Shown: positions 1-7,159 of the stretch, in pieces
How positions within the stretch are numbered: the stretch's first letter is position 1
Layout of the letters: each line of letters opens with the position of its first letter
Source of the DNA: JAYWFX01 sp043778575
GTDB taxonomy: Bacteria > Patescibacteriota > JACMRA01
NCBI GenBank assembly: GCA_043778575.1
Contig: JAYWFX010000048.1
Span: forward strand, 1-27,718
DNA: 27,718 bases
Reading direction: 5' to 3'
Program-made: the position numbers and the translations under genes
The notes under the pieces: model-generated
The model's input: only the letters and a program-made list of their open reading frames with translations
What the model was told of the DNA's origin: nothing
Database searches by the model: none

Positions 1-1
1 A

Positions 2-112
2 GCTGTATTCATTCTAAGAAATACTTGTCGTAGTTTTATGTGTGTCTTGTTCATATATTACAACTATCTACTAATATTTCTAAGATTCTATCAAGCTAGG
101 CGTCAGCGTTAG
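2..112 (+). CDS. possible 3' end of an upstream membrane protein (partial)
   Basis: One frame stays open from the window edge to a TAG at 110-112 and would encode about 36 residues. They are rich in hydrophobic and aromatic residues (the middle reads roughly FMCVLFIYYNYLLIFL) and end in a basic tail, RRQR. This is what the last membrane helix and cytoplasmic tail of an integral membrane protein would look like. It could equally be a chance open frame in AT-rich DNA, because it is short and has no start inside the window. Confidence 0.25.
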   Translation, partial: AVFILRNTCRSFMCVLFIYYNYLLIFLRFYQARRQR

Positions 113-171
113 AAAGTTGAGGTGGGTTTTGGTATATCAGTTGGAATTATTTGAAATGTTCCTGAATAGTG

Positions 172-202
172 TTGACACCATAGATTTCTCAGGTTTTATA
201 CA
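172..202 (+). promoter_or_regulatory. candidate promoter of the GT-C gene, nearly leaderless
   Basis: A perfect TTGACA lies at 172-177. Possible -10 boxes are TTTATA at 195-200 (17-base spacer) or TATACA at 197-202 (19-base spacer). Transcription would start at about 206-209, essentially at the ATG at 206, implying a leaderless or nearly leaderless message. No Shine-Dalgarno sequence precedes the ATG, which fits. Confidence 0.5.
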
Positions 203-205
203 ACT

Positions 206-1591
206 ATGAATATTTTTGGTGAGATTTGGTGTAAATACAACAAGTTACCTCTATGGTGTCGAGTCCTCATTGCTGGCTGCATAGCCTTTGGTTCAGTGAT
301 TCGCTATGTAAATTTATTTAATCTCGGGTTCACGTTTGATATGGTAGCTACACAATACCAGTGGGGTAAAAATGGTTTTGAAATGGGCTATTTTAGTTTT
401 TGGCGAGACTACAAGGGATTTTTTGATTATACGTCATTGAGTCTATTGTTTGAGATTCTAGTATATTGGATTTCGCTAATTGGTGGTGGTTCTGCTCAAG
501 CTTTTGTGACTACACTCAAGTTGGTTAATTGGCTGGTTGATATACTGTTTTGTTATGGTGTGTGGAGGGTAGTAGATAGTCAAAATCTCCTAGATGAATC
601 GCACCAAAAAAAACTCTATGCCTGTTTGGCTTTGTTATATGCTTCTCCAGTGTTGTGGTTTATCAGTGCTGTTTGGGGTCAAAACGATACGTTGATTGTC
701 CTCGGTGGTTTGATAGCGATTTATCTGGCACGCCACAAACAATATTGGAGGTCAGCTCTAGTATTTACGATTACTTTTTGGATAAAACAGCAGGTTATCT
801 TGATTATACCTACACTTGCTATTGTGATCTTGACTCAGCAACACTCGGAGCAAACTTTCTCAAAAAAAGTCTATTTAAAGGTGTATTTGCGGATTGTGGC
901 TGTCTATGTGTTGGTATTTTTAGGTATTAGCCTATTTTTATATACACCACTTGCGTTTTTGGATTTGAATCGGGCGGGGAACAGTGCGTTTGCAGCTTTT
1001 TTACGTGAGGATAGGATTGGATTTGGGGCGAGTACATTTTGGACGTTAGTAAACATCGCAGGCAAAGGAAGTCAACCACTGTTTTTTCTCACTGTGACGA
1101 TTTGGGGGTATATCATATTTTTACTGTGCACTGTGTTTGTCGGACACTTAATGGTACAAAAAAAGCAACAGATTACTTGGCTTGATCTATCGGTTTTTAC
1201 TACAGTATGCACATCGAGCTATTTTTTGTTTGTCACCAAGATGCACTCACGGTATTTACACTTTGGAGTTTTGTGGGCGTGTATATCACTGGTCTTTTTG
1301 CTCAAAAATAATCTTCAAAAAGATGCTACGCAGAGAATTCAGGTAGTGCAGTGGATTACTGGCATGGTAGTGATGTTTACGGGTTACACACTCAATCAGA
1401 TTGGCTCATTTGCTGTCACTAGCGTTTGGGGCTTTGATAATCCTGATCCTAGCTGGGTTCGCTGGGTGTTTTATCAATTTCCTGTGGATGTAGGCTGGCT
1501 GGCTGCTCTGCTCAATAGTATCGGATTTTGTATTTTGTTTTGGACTGGCAAATCTATCATTAAAAAAACACAACTTGAAAAGATTGTTTGA
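206..1591 (+). CDS. GT-C family membrane glycosyltransferase, Gpi18/mannosyltransferase-like
   Basis: A 461-residue polytopic membrane protein with about ten hydrophobic segments. An acidic residue in the first extracytoplasmic loop (D45, in FDMVATQ) and the motif VWGQND (residues 156-161) are typical of GT-C enzymes of the Gpi18, PIG-V and ALG6/8 type. These use polyprenyl-phosphate sugars and transfer the sugar outside the membrane. The likely role is therefore adding a hexose, possibly mannose, to a surface glycan or glycoprotein; donor and acceptor cannot be read from sequence. The start at 206 precedes the first helix after a short basic and aromatic N-terminus. The next gene begins 32 nt after the stop on the same strand, so the two may be co-transcribed. 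The GT-C fold call is fairly safe; the specific family is less so. Confidence 0.7.
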   Translation: MNIFGEIWCKYNKLPLWCRVLIAGCIAFGSVIRYVNLFNLGFTFDMVATQYQWGKNGFEMGYFSFWRDYKGFFDYTSLSLLFEILVYWISLIGGGSAQAFVTTLKLVNWLVDILFCYGVWRVVDSQNLLDESHQKKLYACLALLYASPVLWFISAVWGQNDTLIVLGGLIAIYLARHKQYWRSALVFTITFWIKQQVILIIPTLAIVILTQQHSEQTFSKKVYLKVYLRIVAVYVLVFLGISLFLYTPLAFLDLNRAGNSAFAAFLREDRIGFGASTFWTLVNIAGKGSQPLFFLTVTIWGYIIFLLCTVFVGHLMVQKKQQITWLDLSVFTTVCTSSYFLFVTKMHSRYLHFGVLWACISLVFLLKNNLQKDATQRIQVVQWITGMVVMFTGYTLNQIGSFAVTSVWGFDNPDPSWVRWVFYQFPVDVGWLAALLNSIGFCILFWTGKSIIKKTQLEKIV

Positions 1592-1623
1592 CGTAACCAT
1601 CAATCCAGCTAACAACCAATAAC

Positions 1624-2253
1624 ATGTCAGGAGATATTTTCAAAAACACTGGTGAAGTCAGTAAAAACCTCAAATTAGTACTCAGAATCGTGATGTATTC
1701 TTTATATGCGTTGATTGTCATTTCTATGATTACATATACAAATCGTAGCTGGTTTAGTATTGGTGGTGTTGTGGGGACTGCTGCTGCAGTTTTGCTCTGG
1801 ATTATCGCTATTCCGGGGATTATAAAGAGATTTGATCTCGGTGGTAATCTCAAAAAGATTGCGGTGATTTTGATGAGCAATCGCAGACAACTAGGAATTA
1901 TCATGTTTTTATTGGCACTATCTCATTATTTGTGGCTCAGAGCGTTTGGATATATTATCAATGGTTTTCCTGATCCAGAATCCTTTAAACTATATGAAAG
2001 ATTAGGTTTTGCAGCCTTTTTGACTACTATTCCTCTATATATCACCTCAAACAATTTTTCCGTAAAGCTCCTCAAACGAAATTGGACTTGGCTACACAAA
2101 ATAAATTACCTCACGATTTGGTTATTAATTTTTCACTCTGCGTTTCAACCAAACGGACTAGGCTTTGTGAGTATTATTACGGGTTTTGTTTTTCTGGTGC
2201 AGATAGTTAGTTGGGGATATTATTTTTCAAAAAAGAACTCAACAAAAAAATGA
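1624..2253 (+). CDS. MsrQ/YedZ-like ferric reductase-type heme membrane protein
   Basis: 209 residues with about six predicted membrane helices. It shows the core pattern of the ferric reductase-like transmembrane domain: RRQLG (87-91), then SHYLW with H101, then WLHKINYL with H158, then IFHSAF with H171. H158 and H171 are 13 residues apart, as are the heme-binding histidines of MsrQ (YedZ). The family passes electrons from quinol or flavin to a periplasmic partner, which for MsrQ is the molybdoenzyme MsrP. No MsrP-like gene is in the window, and there is no FAD/NAD-binding reductase domain on this protein. It follows the GT-C gene closely on the same strand. No Shine-Dalgarno sequence is visible. 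Family call good; physiological partner unknown. Confidence 0.72.
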   Translation: MSGDIFKNTGEVSKNLKLVLRIVMYSLYALIVISMITYTNRSWFSIGGVVGTAAAVLLWIIAIPGIIKRFDLGGNLKKIAVILMSNRRQLGIIMFLLALSHYLWLRAFGYIINGFPDPESFKLYERLGFAAFLTTIPLYITSNNFSVKLLKRNWTWLHKINYLTIWLLIFHSAFQPNGLGFVSIITGFVFLVQIVSWGYYFSKKNSTKK

Positions 2254-2312
2254 ATACAGAGAAGTGCGGAGAAAACTCGATAATAACCTTTATACAATTT
2301 TCGCACAAATTC

Positions 2313-2343
2313 TTGACATTTTATCTAAAATTAATCATAAAAT
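2313..2343 (+). promoter_or_regulatory. promoter of tRNA-Thr
   Basis: TTGACA at 2313-2318 is followed by TAAAAT at 2338-2343 (19-base spacer; CATAAA at 17 bases is the alternative). The predicted start is near 2350, one base before the mature tRNA 5' end at 2351. Confidence 0.55.
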
Positions 2344-2350
2344 AATAGTT

Positions 2351-2426
2351 GCCAAATTAGCTCATCTGGTAGAGCAACGGTTTTGTAAACCGTAGGTGGT
2401 CAGTTCGAGTCTGACATTTGGCTCCA
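2351..2426 (+). tRNA. tRNA-Thr (anticodon TGT)
   Basis: A complete cloverleaf can be drawn by eye. The acceptor arm pairs GCCAAAT (2351-2357) with ATTTGGC (2416-2422). The D-arm is GCTC/GAGC. The anticodon stem ACGGT/ACCGT encloses the loop TTTGTAA with anticodon TGT at 2384-2386. The T-arm GTCAG/CTGAC encloses TTCGAGT. The discriminator base is T, and CCA is encoded at 2424-2426. Confidence 0.95.
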
Positions 2427-2442
2427 TTTATCAGTATATTAA

Positions 2443-2463
2443 ACCCGACTAGGGTATTTTTTT
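2443..2463 (+). terminator. Rho-independent-like terminator after tRNA-Thr
   Basis: A short GC-rich hairpin, ACCC (2443-2446) paired with GGGT (2452-2455) around a five-base loop, is followed by one A and seven T residues (2457-2463). The stem is only four base pairs, so it is a modest terminator, but its position 17 nt after the tRNA supports the call. Confidence 0.5.
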
Positions 2464-2488
2464 GTGCCTAATTTTTTGTATCATTCAG

Positions 2489-3781
2489 TTATTTTTCATC
2501 CCAATTCCAGACCCCATCAAATGGTTTGTCTTTGTCCATTTTGTGTATCCTATGGAGCATTATCTGTGACACCTGATCGCCCTGTTGAGCTAAATCGTAA
2601 AAGGCTTTGTAGGCTTCTTTAAATTCTCCGTTTTGGTACTTTTCTAGACCTGTTTCATATATTTCTGTGAGTCTGAGGGTGATTTGAGATTTGTAAAAAG
2701 GTTGATAAATTTTGATCGGTTCACTTTTGCCTTTGACTGTGATAGTATCGATTTGTCTAAAAATAATTGAGTGTTTTTTATCCTCTACAAAAGCATTTAC
2801 TGTTCCTTCAGACACTATTACATGGATTTGATATTTTTTGGTCAGCCCCTCAAGTCGAGACCCAAGGTTTACGTTGTCACCTAGAATGGTGTAGTCATAT
2901 TTTCTCTTTCCTCCGATATTTCCGACGATAGCTTTGCCAGTGTTTACGCCCACACCGATACTAAACACACTAAAAGCTGGATTCACAGCCTTGAGTACAT
3001 TGAGCCGATGCACCATTTGCATAGCAGTCAAAACAGCTTCAGTAGCATGATTTTTGTTATCTACTGGTGCATTCCAAAATGCCATCACCGCATCTCCTAT
3101 AAATTTATCTATGATGCCATGGTTGACGGTCACGATTTTACTCATCTCATCCAAATAATTGTTTAAAATTGCTACCAATTTTGTGGGCTCCATTTTTTCT
3201 GAAATCGTCGTAAAGTTACGGATATCGCTAAAGAGAACCGAAATTGTGCGTTGCCCTTCGAGCTTTCCTACACTGTCTGGTGAGGCTATGAATCCCTCTA
3301 GCACGCTTTCATCCACAAATTTGCCAAAGGTCTTTTGGAGAAAATGATATTCCCCAAGTGTATGTGATAGTTTTGAAAACAGATGATACTCACCCTCTGC
3401 TAGCATCAAAATGATTATTTGAATCAGAGGAAAACGAATATGAAGGTAGTAGTAAAAATAGCTGGCAGTCCCAACCAAAATAGAAAACCCAAAAATATAT
3501 GTGAGTATATGCCACCGAAACGATTTGATCGAGTATAATATATTGAAAATCAAAACGCAAAACGCACCTGACCACCAAATATACCAAATCTCAAAATTGT
3601 TTATGCCGAGCTTGAATCCTCTCTGTGCACTAAAATCATCTAAGATAGTCCTGTTAATATTGAAAAAATATGGCTGTGTGACGAGTAATATCAGGGCGAG
3701 CACTACCACTATTTGAAACAAACGGCTTAGCCACCCCCGTAATATGTATATCTGGATAAAGTGCTGAAGCTTGCGTCGCAT
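2489..3781 (-). CDS. membrane class III adenylate cyclase
   Basis: 430 residues. The N-terminal part has a basic stretch and several membrane helices (about 20-40, 64-82, 90-112 and 117-128). A linker (about 140-175) leads into a class III nucleotide cyclase domain (about 178-365). The catalytic set is complete: metal-binding D186 (FSDIRNFT) and D230 (KFIGDAVMAF), adenine-selecting K226 and D296 (DYTILGD), and transition-state N305 and R309 (NVNLGSRLE). ATP to cAMP is therefore the expected reaction, with the active site in the cytoplasm. The helix-linker-cyclase order resembles CHASE2-cyclases, but the long extracellular CHASE2 sensor is essentially absent: only about 25 residues lie between the first two helices. 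The C-terminal 60 residues are helical and may hold a TPR-like unit. The gene follows the GT4 gene after 91 nt that hold tandem repeats and a possible -10 box. Confidence 0.9.
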   Translation of the reverse strand: MRRKLQHFIQIYILRGWLSRLFQIVVVLALILLVTQPYFFNINRTILDDFSAQRGFKLGINNFEIWYIWWSGAFCVLIFNILYSIKSFRWHILTYIFGFSILVGTASYFYYYLHIRFPLIQIIILMLAEGEYHLFSKLSHTLGEYHFLQKTFGKFVDESVLEGFIASPDSVGKLEGQRTISVLFSDIRNFTTISEKMEPTKLVAILNNYLDEMSKIVTVNHGIIDKFIGDAVMAFWNAPVDNKNHATEAVLTAMQMVHRLNVLKAVNPAFSVFSIGVGVNTGKAIVGNIGGKRKYDYTILGDNVNLGSRLEGLTKKYQIHVIVSEGTVNAFVEDKKHSIIFRQIDTITVKGKSEPIKIYQPFYKSQITLRLTEIYETGLEKYQNGEFKEAYKAFYDLAQQGDQVSQIMLHRIHKMDKDKPFDGVWNWDEK

Positions 3782-3813
3782 ATTTTACTGTTTATTTTTA
3801 TTTGAGATTTTTG

Positions 3814-3841
3814 TTGTGTTTACTCGATTTTGTTCACTCGA
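3814..3841 (-). repeat. two tandem 14-base direct repeats upstream of the adenylate cyclase
   Basis: Read on the minus strand, TCGAGTGAACAAAA is followed at once by TCGAGTAAACACAA, matching at 12 of 14 positions. The pair lies 33-60 nt before the cyclase start and just downstream of a TATAAA box (3845-3850, minus strand), so it would fall in the 5' leader. A site for a dimeric or cooperative regulator is one reading; a chance duplication is another. Confidence 0.5.
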
Positions 3842-3872
3842 ATTTTTATACTACCAGATTTTTCAATAAAAC

Positions 3873-5045
3873 TCAAGAAATTTCCAATAATTTGTCCATC
3901 TCAGCAAAAAACACACTTGAATCAAACTTTTGTGCATGACTAATACAATCATCTTTCATTTGTTTTGCACGCTCTGGAGTCATGGTTTCTACAGCGAGTT
4001 GCAGGTCGTCAGTGGTTGGATTGGCAGGTATCATGATTCCCGTTTTGCCATCTATGATAGTCTCAATCAGTCCTCCCTCCATCACACCAATCACAGGTTT
4101 TCCAGCTGCCATGAGTTCGCACTGAGTTATGCCCGCATCTTCATTTACTGGGATCATAATTCCTGCTAGGCAGCCACCGACGAGCTGTGTCAATTCTTCA
4201 TCTGATACCATACCAGCGAAGGTTATATTGGTGAGATTTCGGGTCGTTATTTGGTTTTTGATCCAGTCTTTGAGTGGTCCGTTTGAGGCAATTACGAGTT
4301 TTTTATCGGGCATCTGAGCAAAAGCCTCGAGTATGAGTGGTATGCGTTTGATTTCCTCCAGTCTGGTGTACGACAAAAAATAATCTCCAGTAGAAATATA
4401 TGGAAACCTCTGGGTATTTACGGCTGGATAGACCACATGGCTGTCTATGCCGATGTGAGTCAAAAGTCTCTGTCTAGTGTTTTTGGAATTGGTTATGACG
4501 ATGTCCATTTTTTCGGTGTCTTTCCTGTATTGGTGACGGACGAATCTGCCAAACTGCTGGAGAATAGGACGTATCCACTTGTTGCGTTTTTGTAGGCTAA
4601 CCTCTTCTTGGTCAGTAAAAGGTCTAGGCGGAGTGTGACAATACAATACTTTTTTGGTTGAGTTTTTGATTCTGCCGACCACGAGCCCGATATTTCCACT
4701 AAAAATAACTATATCATAGTTACTGAGTTGTTTGATTTTTGGGCTGAGGGCAAAGACGAGTTGTCTTTTGATTTTTCTCCAAACGGGAATCGTACTATCA
4801 TTTGAAAGAAGTTCTAGTGTAAAACCCGGCTTCCAGATTTCAGCTACAAAACTATCCTTGGTAGCATTTTGCTTACCCCAAGTGTCTAGCCCAACAGCCC
4901 CGATAAATAAATCCGCATTGTAGTGATTACGCATATCAAAAACCAGTCTTTCTCCACCACCCTTGCAATCAGATTTTAAAAATGCATGCACAATAGCTAC
5001 TTTCGGATAAGGCTTTGCCATTGTTTTCATAGTAGTAGTTTTCAT
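3873..5045 (-). CDS. GT4-family glycosyltransferase
   Basis: 390 residues with a GT-B fold. The N-terminal Rossmann half has the acceptor-side GGGERL motif (29-34) and CHTPPRPF (136-143). ITNSKNT (184-190) and YPAVNTQRF (206-214) mark the domain junction. The C-terminal half contains the EX7E signature (E302 and E310 in EDAGITQCE) and GKPVIG, which bind the nucleotide-sugar donor. It is a retaining cytoplasmic enzyme likely to add a sugar, possibly mannose, to a lipid-linked surface glycan; the substrate cannot be told. Its ATG overlaps the stop of the upstream glycoside hydrolase gene (ATGA at 5042-5045), so translation is probably coupled. Methionines at residues 6 and 9 are alternative starts. 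No Shine-Dalgarno sequence is seen. Confidence 0.85.
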   Translation of the reverse strand: MKTTTMKTMAKPYPKVAIVHAFLKSDCKGGGERLVFDMRNHYNADLFIGAVGLDTWGKQNATKDSFVAEIWKPGFTLELLSNDSTIPVWRKIKRQLVFALSPKIKQLSNYDIVIFSGNIGLVVGRIKNSTKKVLYCHTPPRPFTDQEEVSLQKRNKWIRPILQQFGRFVRHQYRKDTEKMDIVITNSKNTRQRLLTHIGIDSHVVYPAVNTQRFPYISTGDYFLSYTRLEEIKRIPLILEAFAQMPDKKLVIASNGPLKDWIKNQITTRNLTNITFAGMVSDEELTQLVGGCLAGIMIPVNEDAGITQCELMAAGKPVIGVMEGGLIETIIDGKTGIMIPANPTTDDLQLAVETMTPERAKQMKDDCISHAQKFDSSVFFAEMDKLLEIS

Positions 5046-7057
5046 AGATTTTTTGTGGTAGTTGGTAGTTTTGCCTTGAGTGCCATTTCTCTCATTTTTC
5101 TCGGTTGATAACTCTGTACTAGTGCCGTCGATGCTTTTGATGCTACTTCTAGAGCTAATACATCAGGTATAATTGGAGTTGTTACTGGAGATATTGTTGC
5201 CGTGGGTGTCGCTATTTTTGATTTTGATCGAGTTTGCCAGATTAATATCCCAGCCAATATCACGAGTGAAATCACAGTCAACGCGCCGAAGGCTATTCCA
5301 GATAAATTGTTATCTACAAATGTCTGTACACTGCTTGGTTGGGTCGTTGGTGGGATATTGGTATTTTGGTCGGATTGTGTAGTCGCCACTACTTTTTTTT
5401 TAATTGTGTTTACCTGAATGAGTGTCAGAGAGTGTGGAGCTAAACTCAGGGTATATTTGTCGCTATTTACGCTAGTAGTAGTAGGTTTGATTTGGTCTGG
5501 AAAAGGGCCACCATACTGACCTGAGGTGGTGATCGAATTTACAAATATCTTAGGCTCATTTATATTTCCTGTCAGGCTATATGTGGATGCGTTTCCTATC
5601 TGATCTTCAAAGTTTATGGTAGGGCTTTTTGGTTCATCTGAGGTATTGAGCATCATGACAGCTTGTCCATTTTTCCCTCCTGTATAGCTGCTAGCCCACG
5701 TGCGGATACTAGGGTCTTTGGAGTTTGAATTGATAAGTGTATCACCCATTTGGTTCCAGAGATACTGGGTATAGTATACAGGGTAGGGAGTGTATATAGG
5801 GGTGTTTTTAGCTTTGTCATTGGTAAAGAGGTTGTATCCAGCAGCCCCATTTGAGCCGATTGACTCGTCATACCCCGATGTAAATCCCCAAAATAATCCA
5901 GTCCCGATTTCTTTCTCCGCAAATACTCCCATCATTTCGCTGAGATATAGACTAGACGGAAACAATGCTGACTTTTCTATCAGGTCTTTGTACTCAGGTG
6001 TGGTTGCGTTGTATTCGCCGATAATGAGTGGTTTGTCAGTATTTCCTGTGTCGCTCATTACTTTTTGTGCATACTGCACAGATTTCTGAGTGTTTTCTCG
6101 AGCTATTTTTAGCAGTTCAGTAGTGGTTTTACTATAATCATCTTTTTTAAACGGATACAAATGTAGATCATAAAAGTCCGTATTTTGCTTGGTTTCAGAT
6201 ACCGTTTGTGAATCCCACTGAGCATGAGAATTGTTTGACAGGGCAATACCCCAAAAACTCTTTGGTGAGATTGTTTTTACCTCTGATTGGTATTTTTTAA
6301 AACTATTAATGTATTGAGATGGTGAGAGTCGATTAGTGCAGTTCTCGCTACTTGCCTGAGGATAATTATCGCAGGTACCAGATTCCCATTCACCGTAATT
6401 TTCATTGCCAACCTCAAAATATTTTACATTAAATGGCTCTTTGAAACCGTCTTTGGTGCGTGCCAGTGCCCAGTTTATGCCGCCGTTTGGGTTTGTGCCG
6501 TCATCTGGTGAGTTCAGGTATTCGGTCAAATCTCTAGCTACCTCTGCACCTTGATCTGGATTATTACGAAAGCTCCCAAAATTAAAAGCAATCACTGGCT
6601 CGGTCTTGGTTGATATCACTAAATTCAGATAATCTACCAAATCTTTGCGTGTCTCACTATTTTCATTCCAAATATACAAATCTGATCTCGAACCACCTGG
6701 AAATCGCAGATATTTTGTTTTCAGGGATTTTACATTGTATACATACTGAGGTTCTCCTAGCTCAGGCTGGTGATGTTCTATGTTGCCTCCATTTGGAAAA
6801 ATTTTATTGAGTTCTTGGGATGGATATGTGTATATTTGAGTTGTAGGTGTAGTTGTCTTGGGTGTCTGATTTAAAGTATCTGATAAAGCTTGATTTTTTG
6901 GTAATCCTGTTTCAGGAAAAGATATAGGTGACCAGTTTTGCTTAAATGCGAGAGCACTTGAATCTGGTAGTGCAGCTACAGAAACGTGGGAAAATACAAT
7001 ACCACCAAAAGCCACACATACCAAAAAAGCGACTAAAATACGGTTCAGAAAGTTCAT
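5042..7057 (-). CDS. membrane-anchored clan GH-A glycoside hydrolase (GH51/GH39-like)
   Basis: 671 residues. An N-terminal signal peptide (hydrophobic about 5-28, ending near SVAA) and a C-terminal helix (about 588-611) followed by a basic tail suggest a protein anchored in the membrane with its catalytic domain outside. The barrel shows RFPGGSRSD (118-126), GNEN (217-220; E219 as acid/base), HLYPF (299-303) and IGEYN (346-350; E348 as nucleophile). These are the hallmarks of clan GH-A retaining enzymes, most like arabinofuranosidases (GH51) or GH39. A C-terminal beta domain (about 450-555) is typical of GH51 too. A Pro/Thr-rich linker precedes the final helix. Coupling to a GT4 gene suggests remodelling of the cell's own or a host's surface glycan. 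Family assignment and substrate are uncertain; the clan is likely. Confidence 0.78.
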   Translation of the reverse strand: MNFLNRILVAFLVCVAFGGIVFSHVSVAALPDSSALAFKQNWSPISFPETGLPKNQALSDTLNQTPKTTTPTTQIYTYPSQELNKIFPNGGNIEHHQPELGEPQYVYNVKSLKTKYLRFPGGSRSDLYIWNENSETRKDLVDYLNLVISTKTEPVIAFNFGSFRNNPDQGAEVARDLTEYLNSPDDGTNPNGGINWALARTKDGFKEPFNVKYFEVGNENYGEWESGTCDNYPQASSENCTNRLSPSQYINSFKKYQSEVKTISPKSFWGIALSNNSHAQWDSQTVSETKQNTDFYDLHLYPFKKDDYSKTTTELLKIARENTQKSVQYAQKVMSDTGNTDKPLIIGEYNATTPEYKDLIEKSALFPSSLYLSEMMGVFAEKEIGTGLFWGFTSGYDESIGSNGAAGYNLFTNDKAKNTPIYTPYPVYYTQYLWNQMGDTLINSNSKDPSIRTWASSYTGGKNGQAVMMLNTSDEPKSPTINFEDQIGNASTYSLTGNINEPKIFVNSITTSGQYGGPFPDQIKPTTTSVNSDKYTLSLAPHSLTLIQVNTIKKKVVATTQSDQNTNIPPTTQPSSVQTFVDNNLSGIAFGALTVISLVILAGILIWQTRSKSKIATPTATISPVTTPIIPDVLALEVASKASTALVQSYQPRKMREMALKAKLPTTTKNL

Positions 7058-7159
7058 GTACGGCTAAAGTTTATATCCTCAGTTTAGATATTCGTATTTC
7101 GACAGACAACTGTATTCAGGTCAAGCAACTATACCCGATCTCACGATGAGATAACAATA

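Noticed and set aside
7139..7153. ATCTCA-CGA-TGAGAT inverted repeat just past the hisS stop
   Set aside because: The stem is six base pairs and no T-run follows in either direction, so a terminator is not supported. It could still be a weak RNA hairpin.
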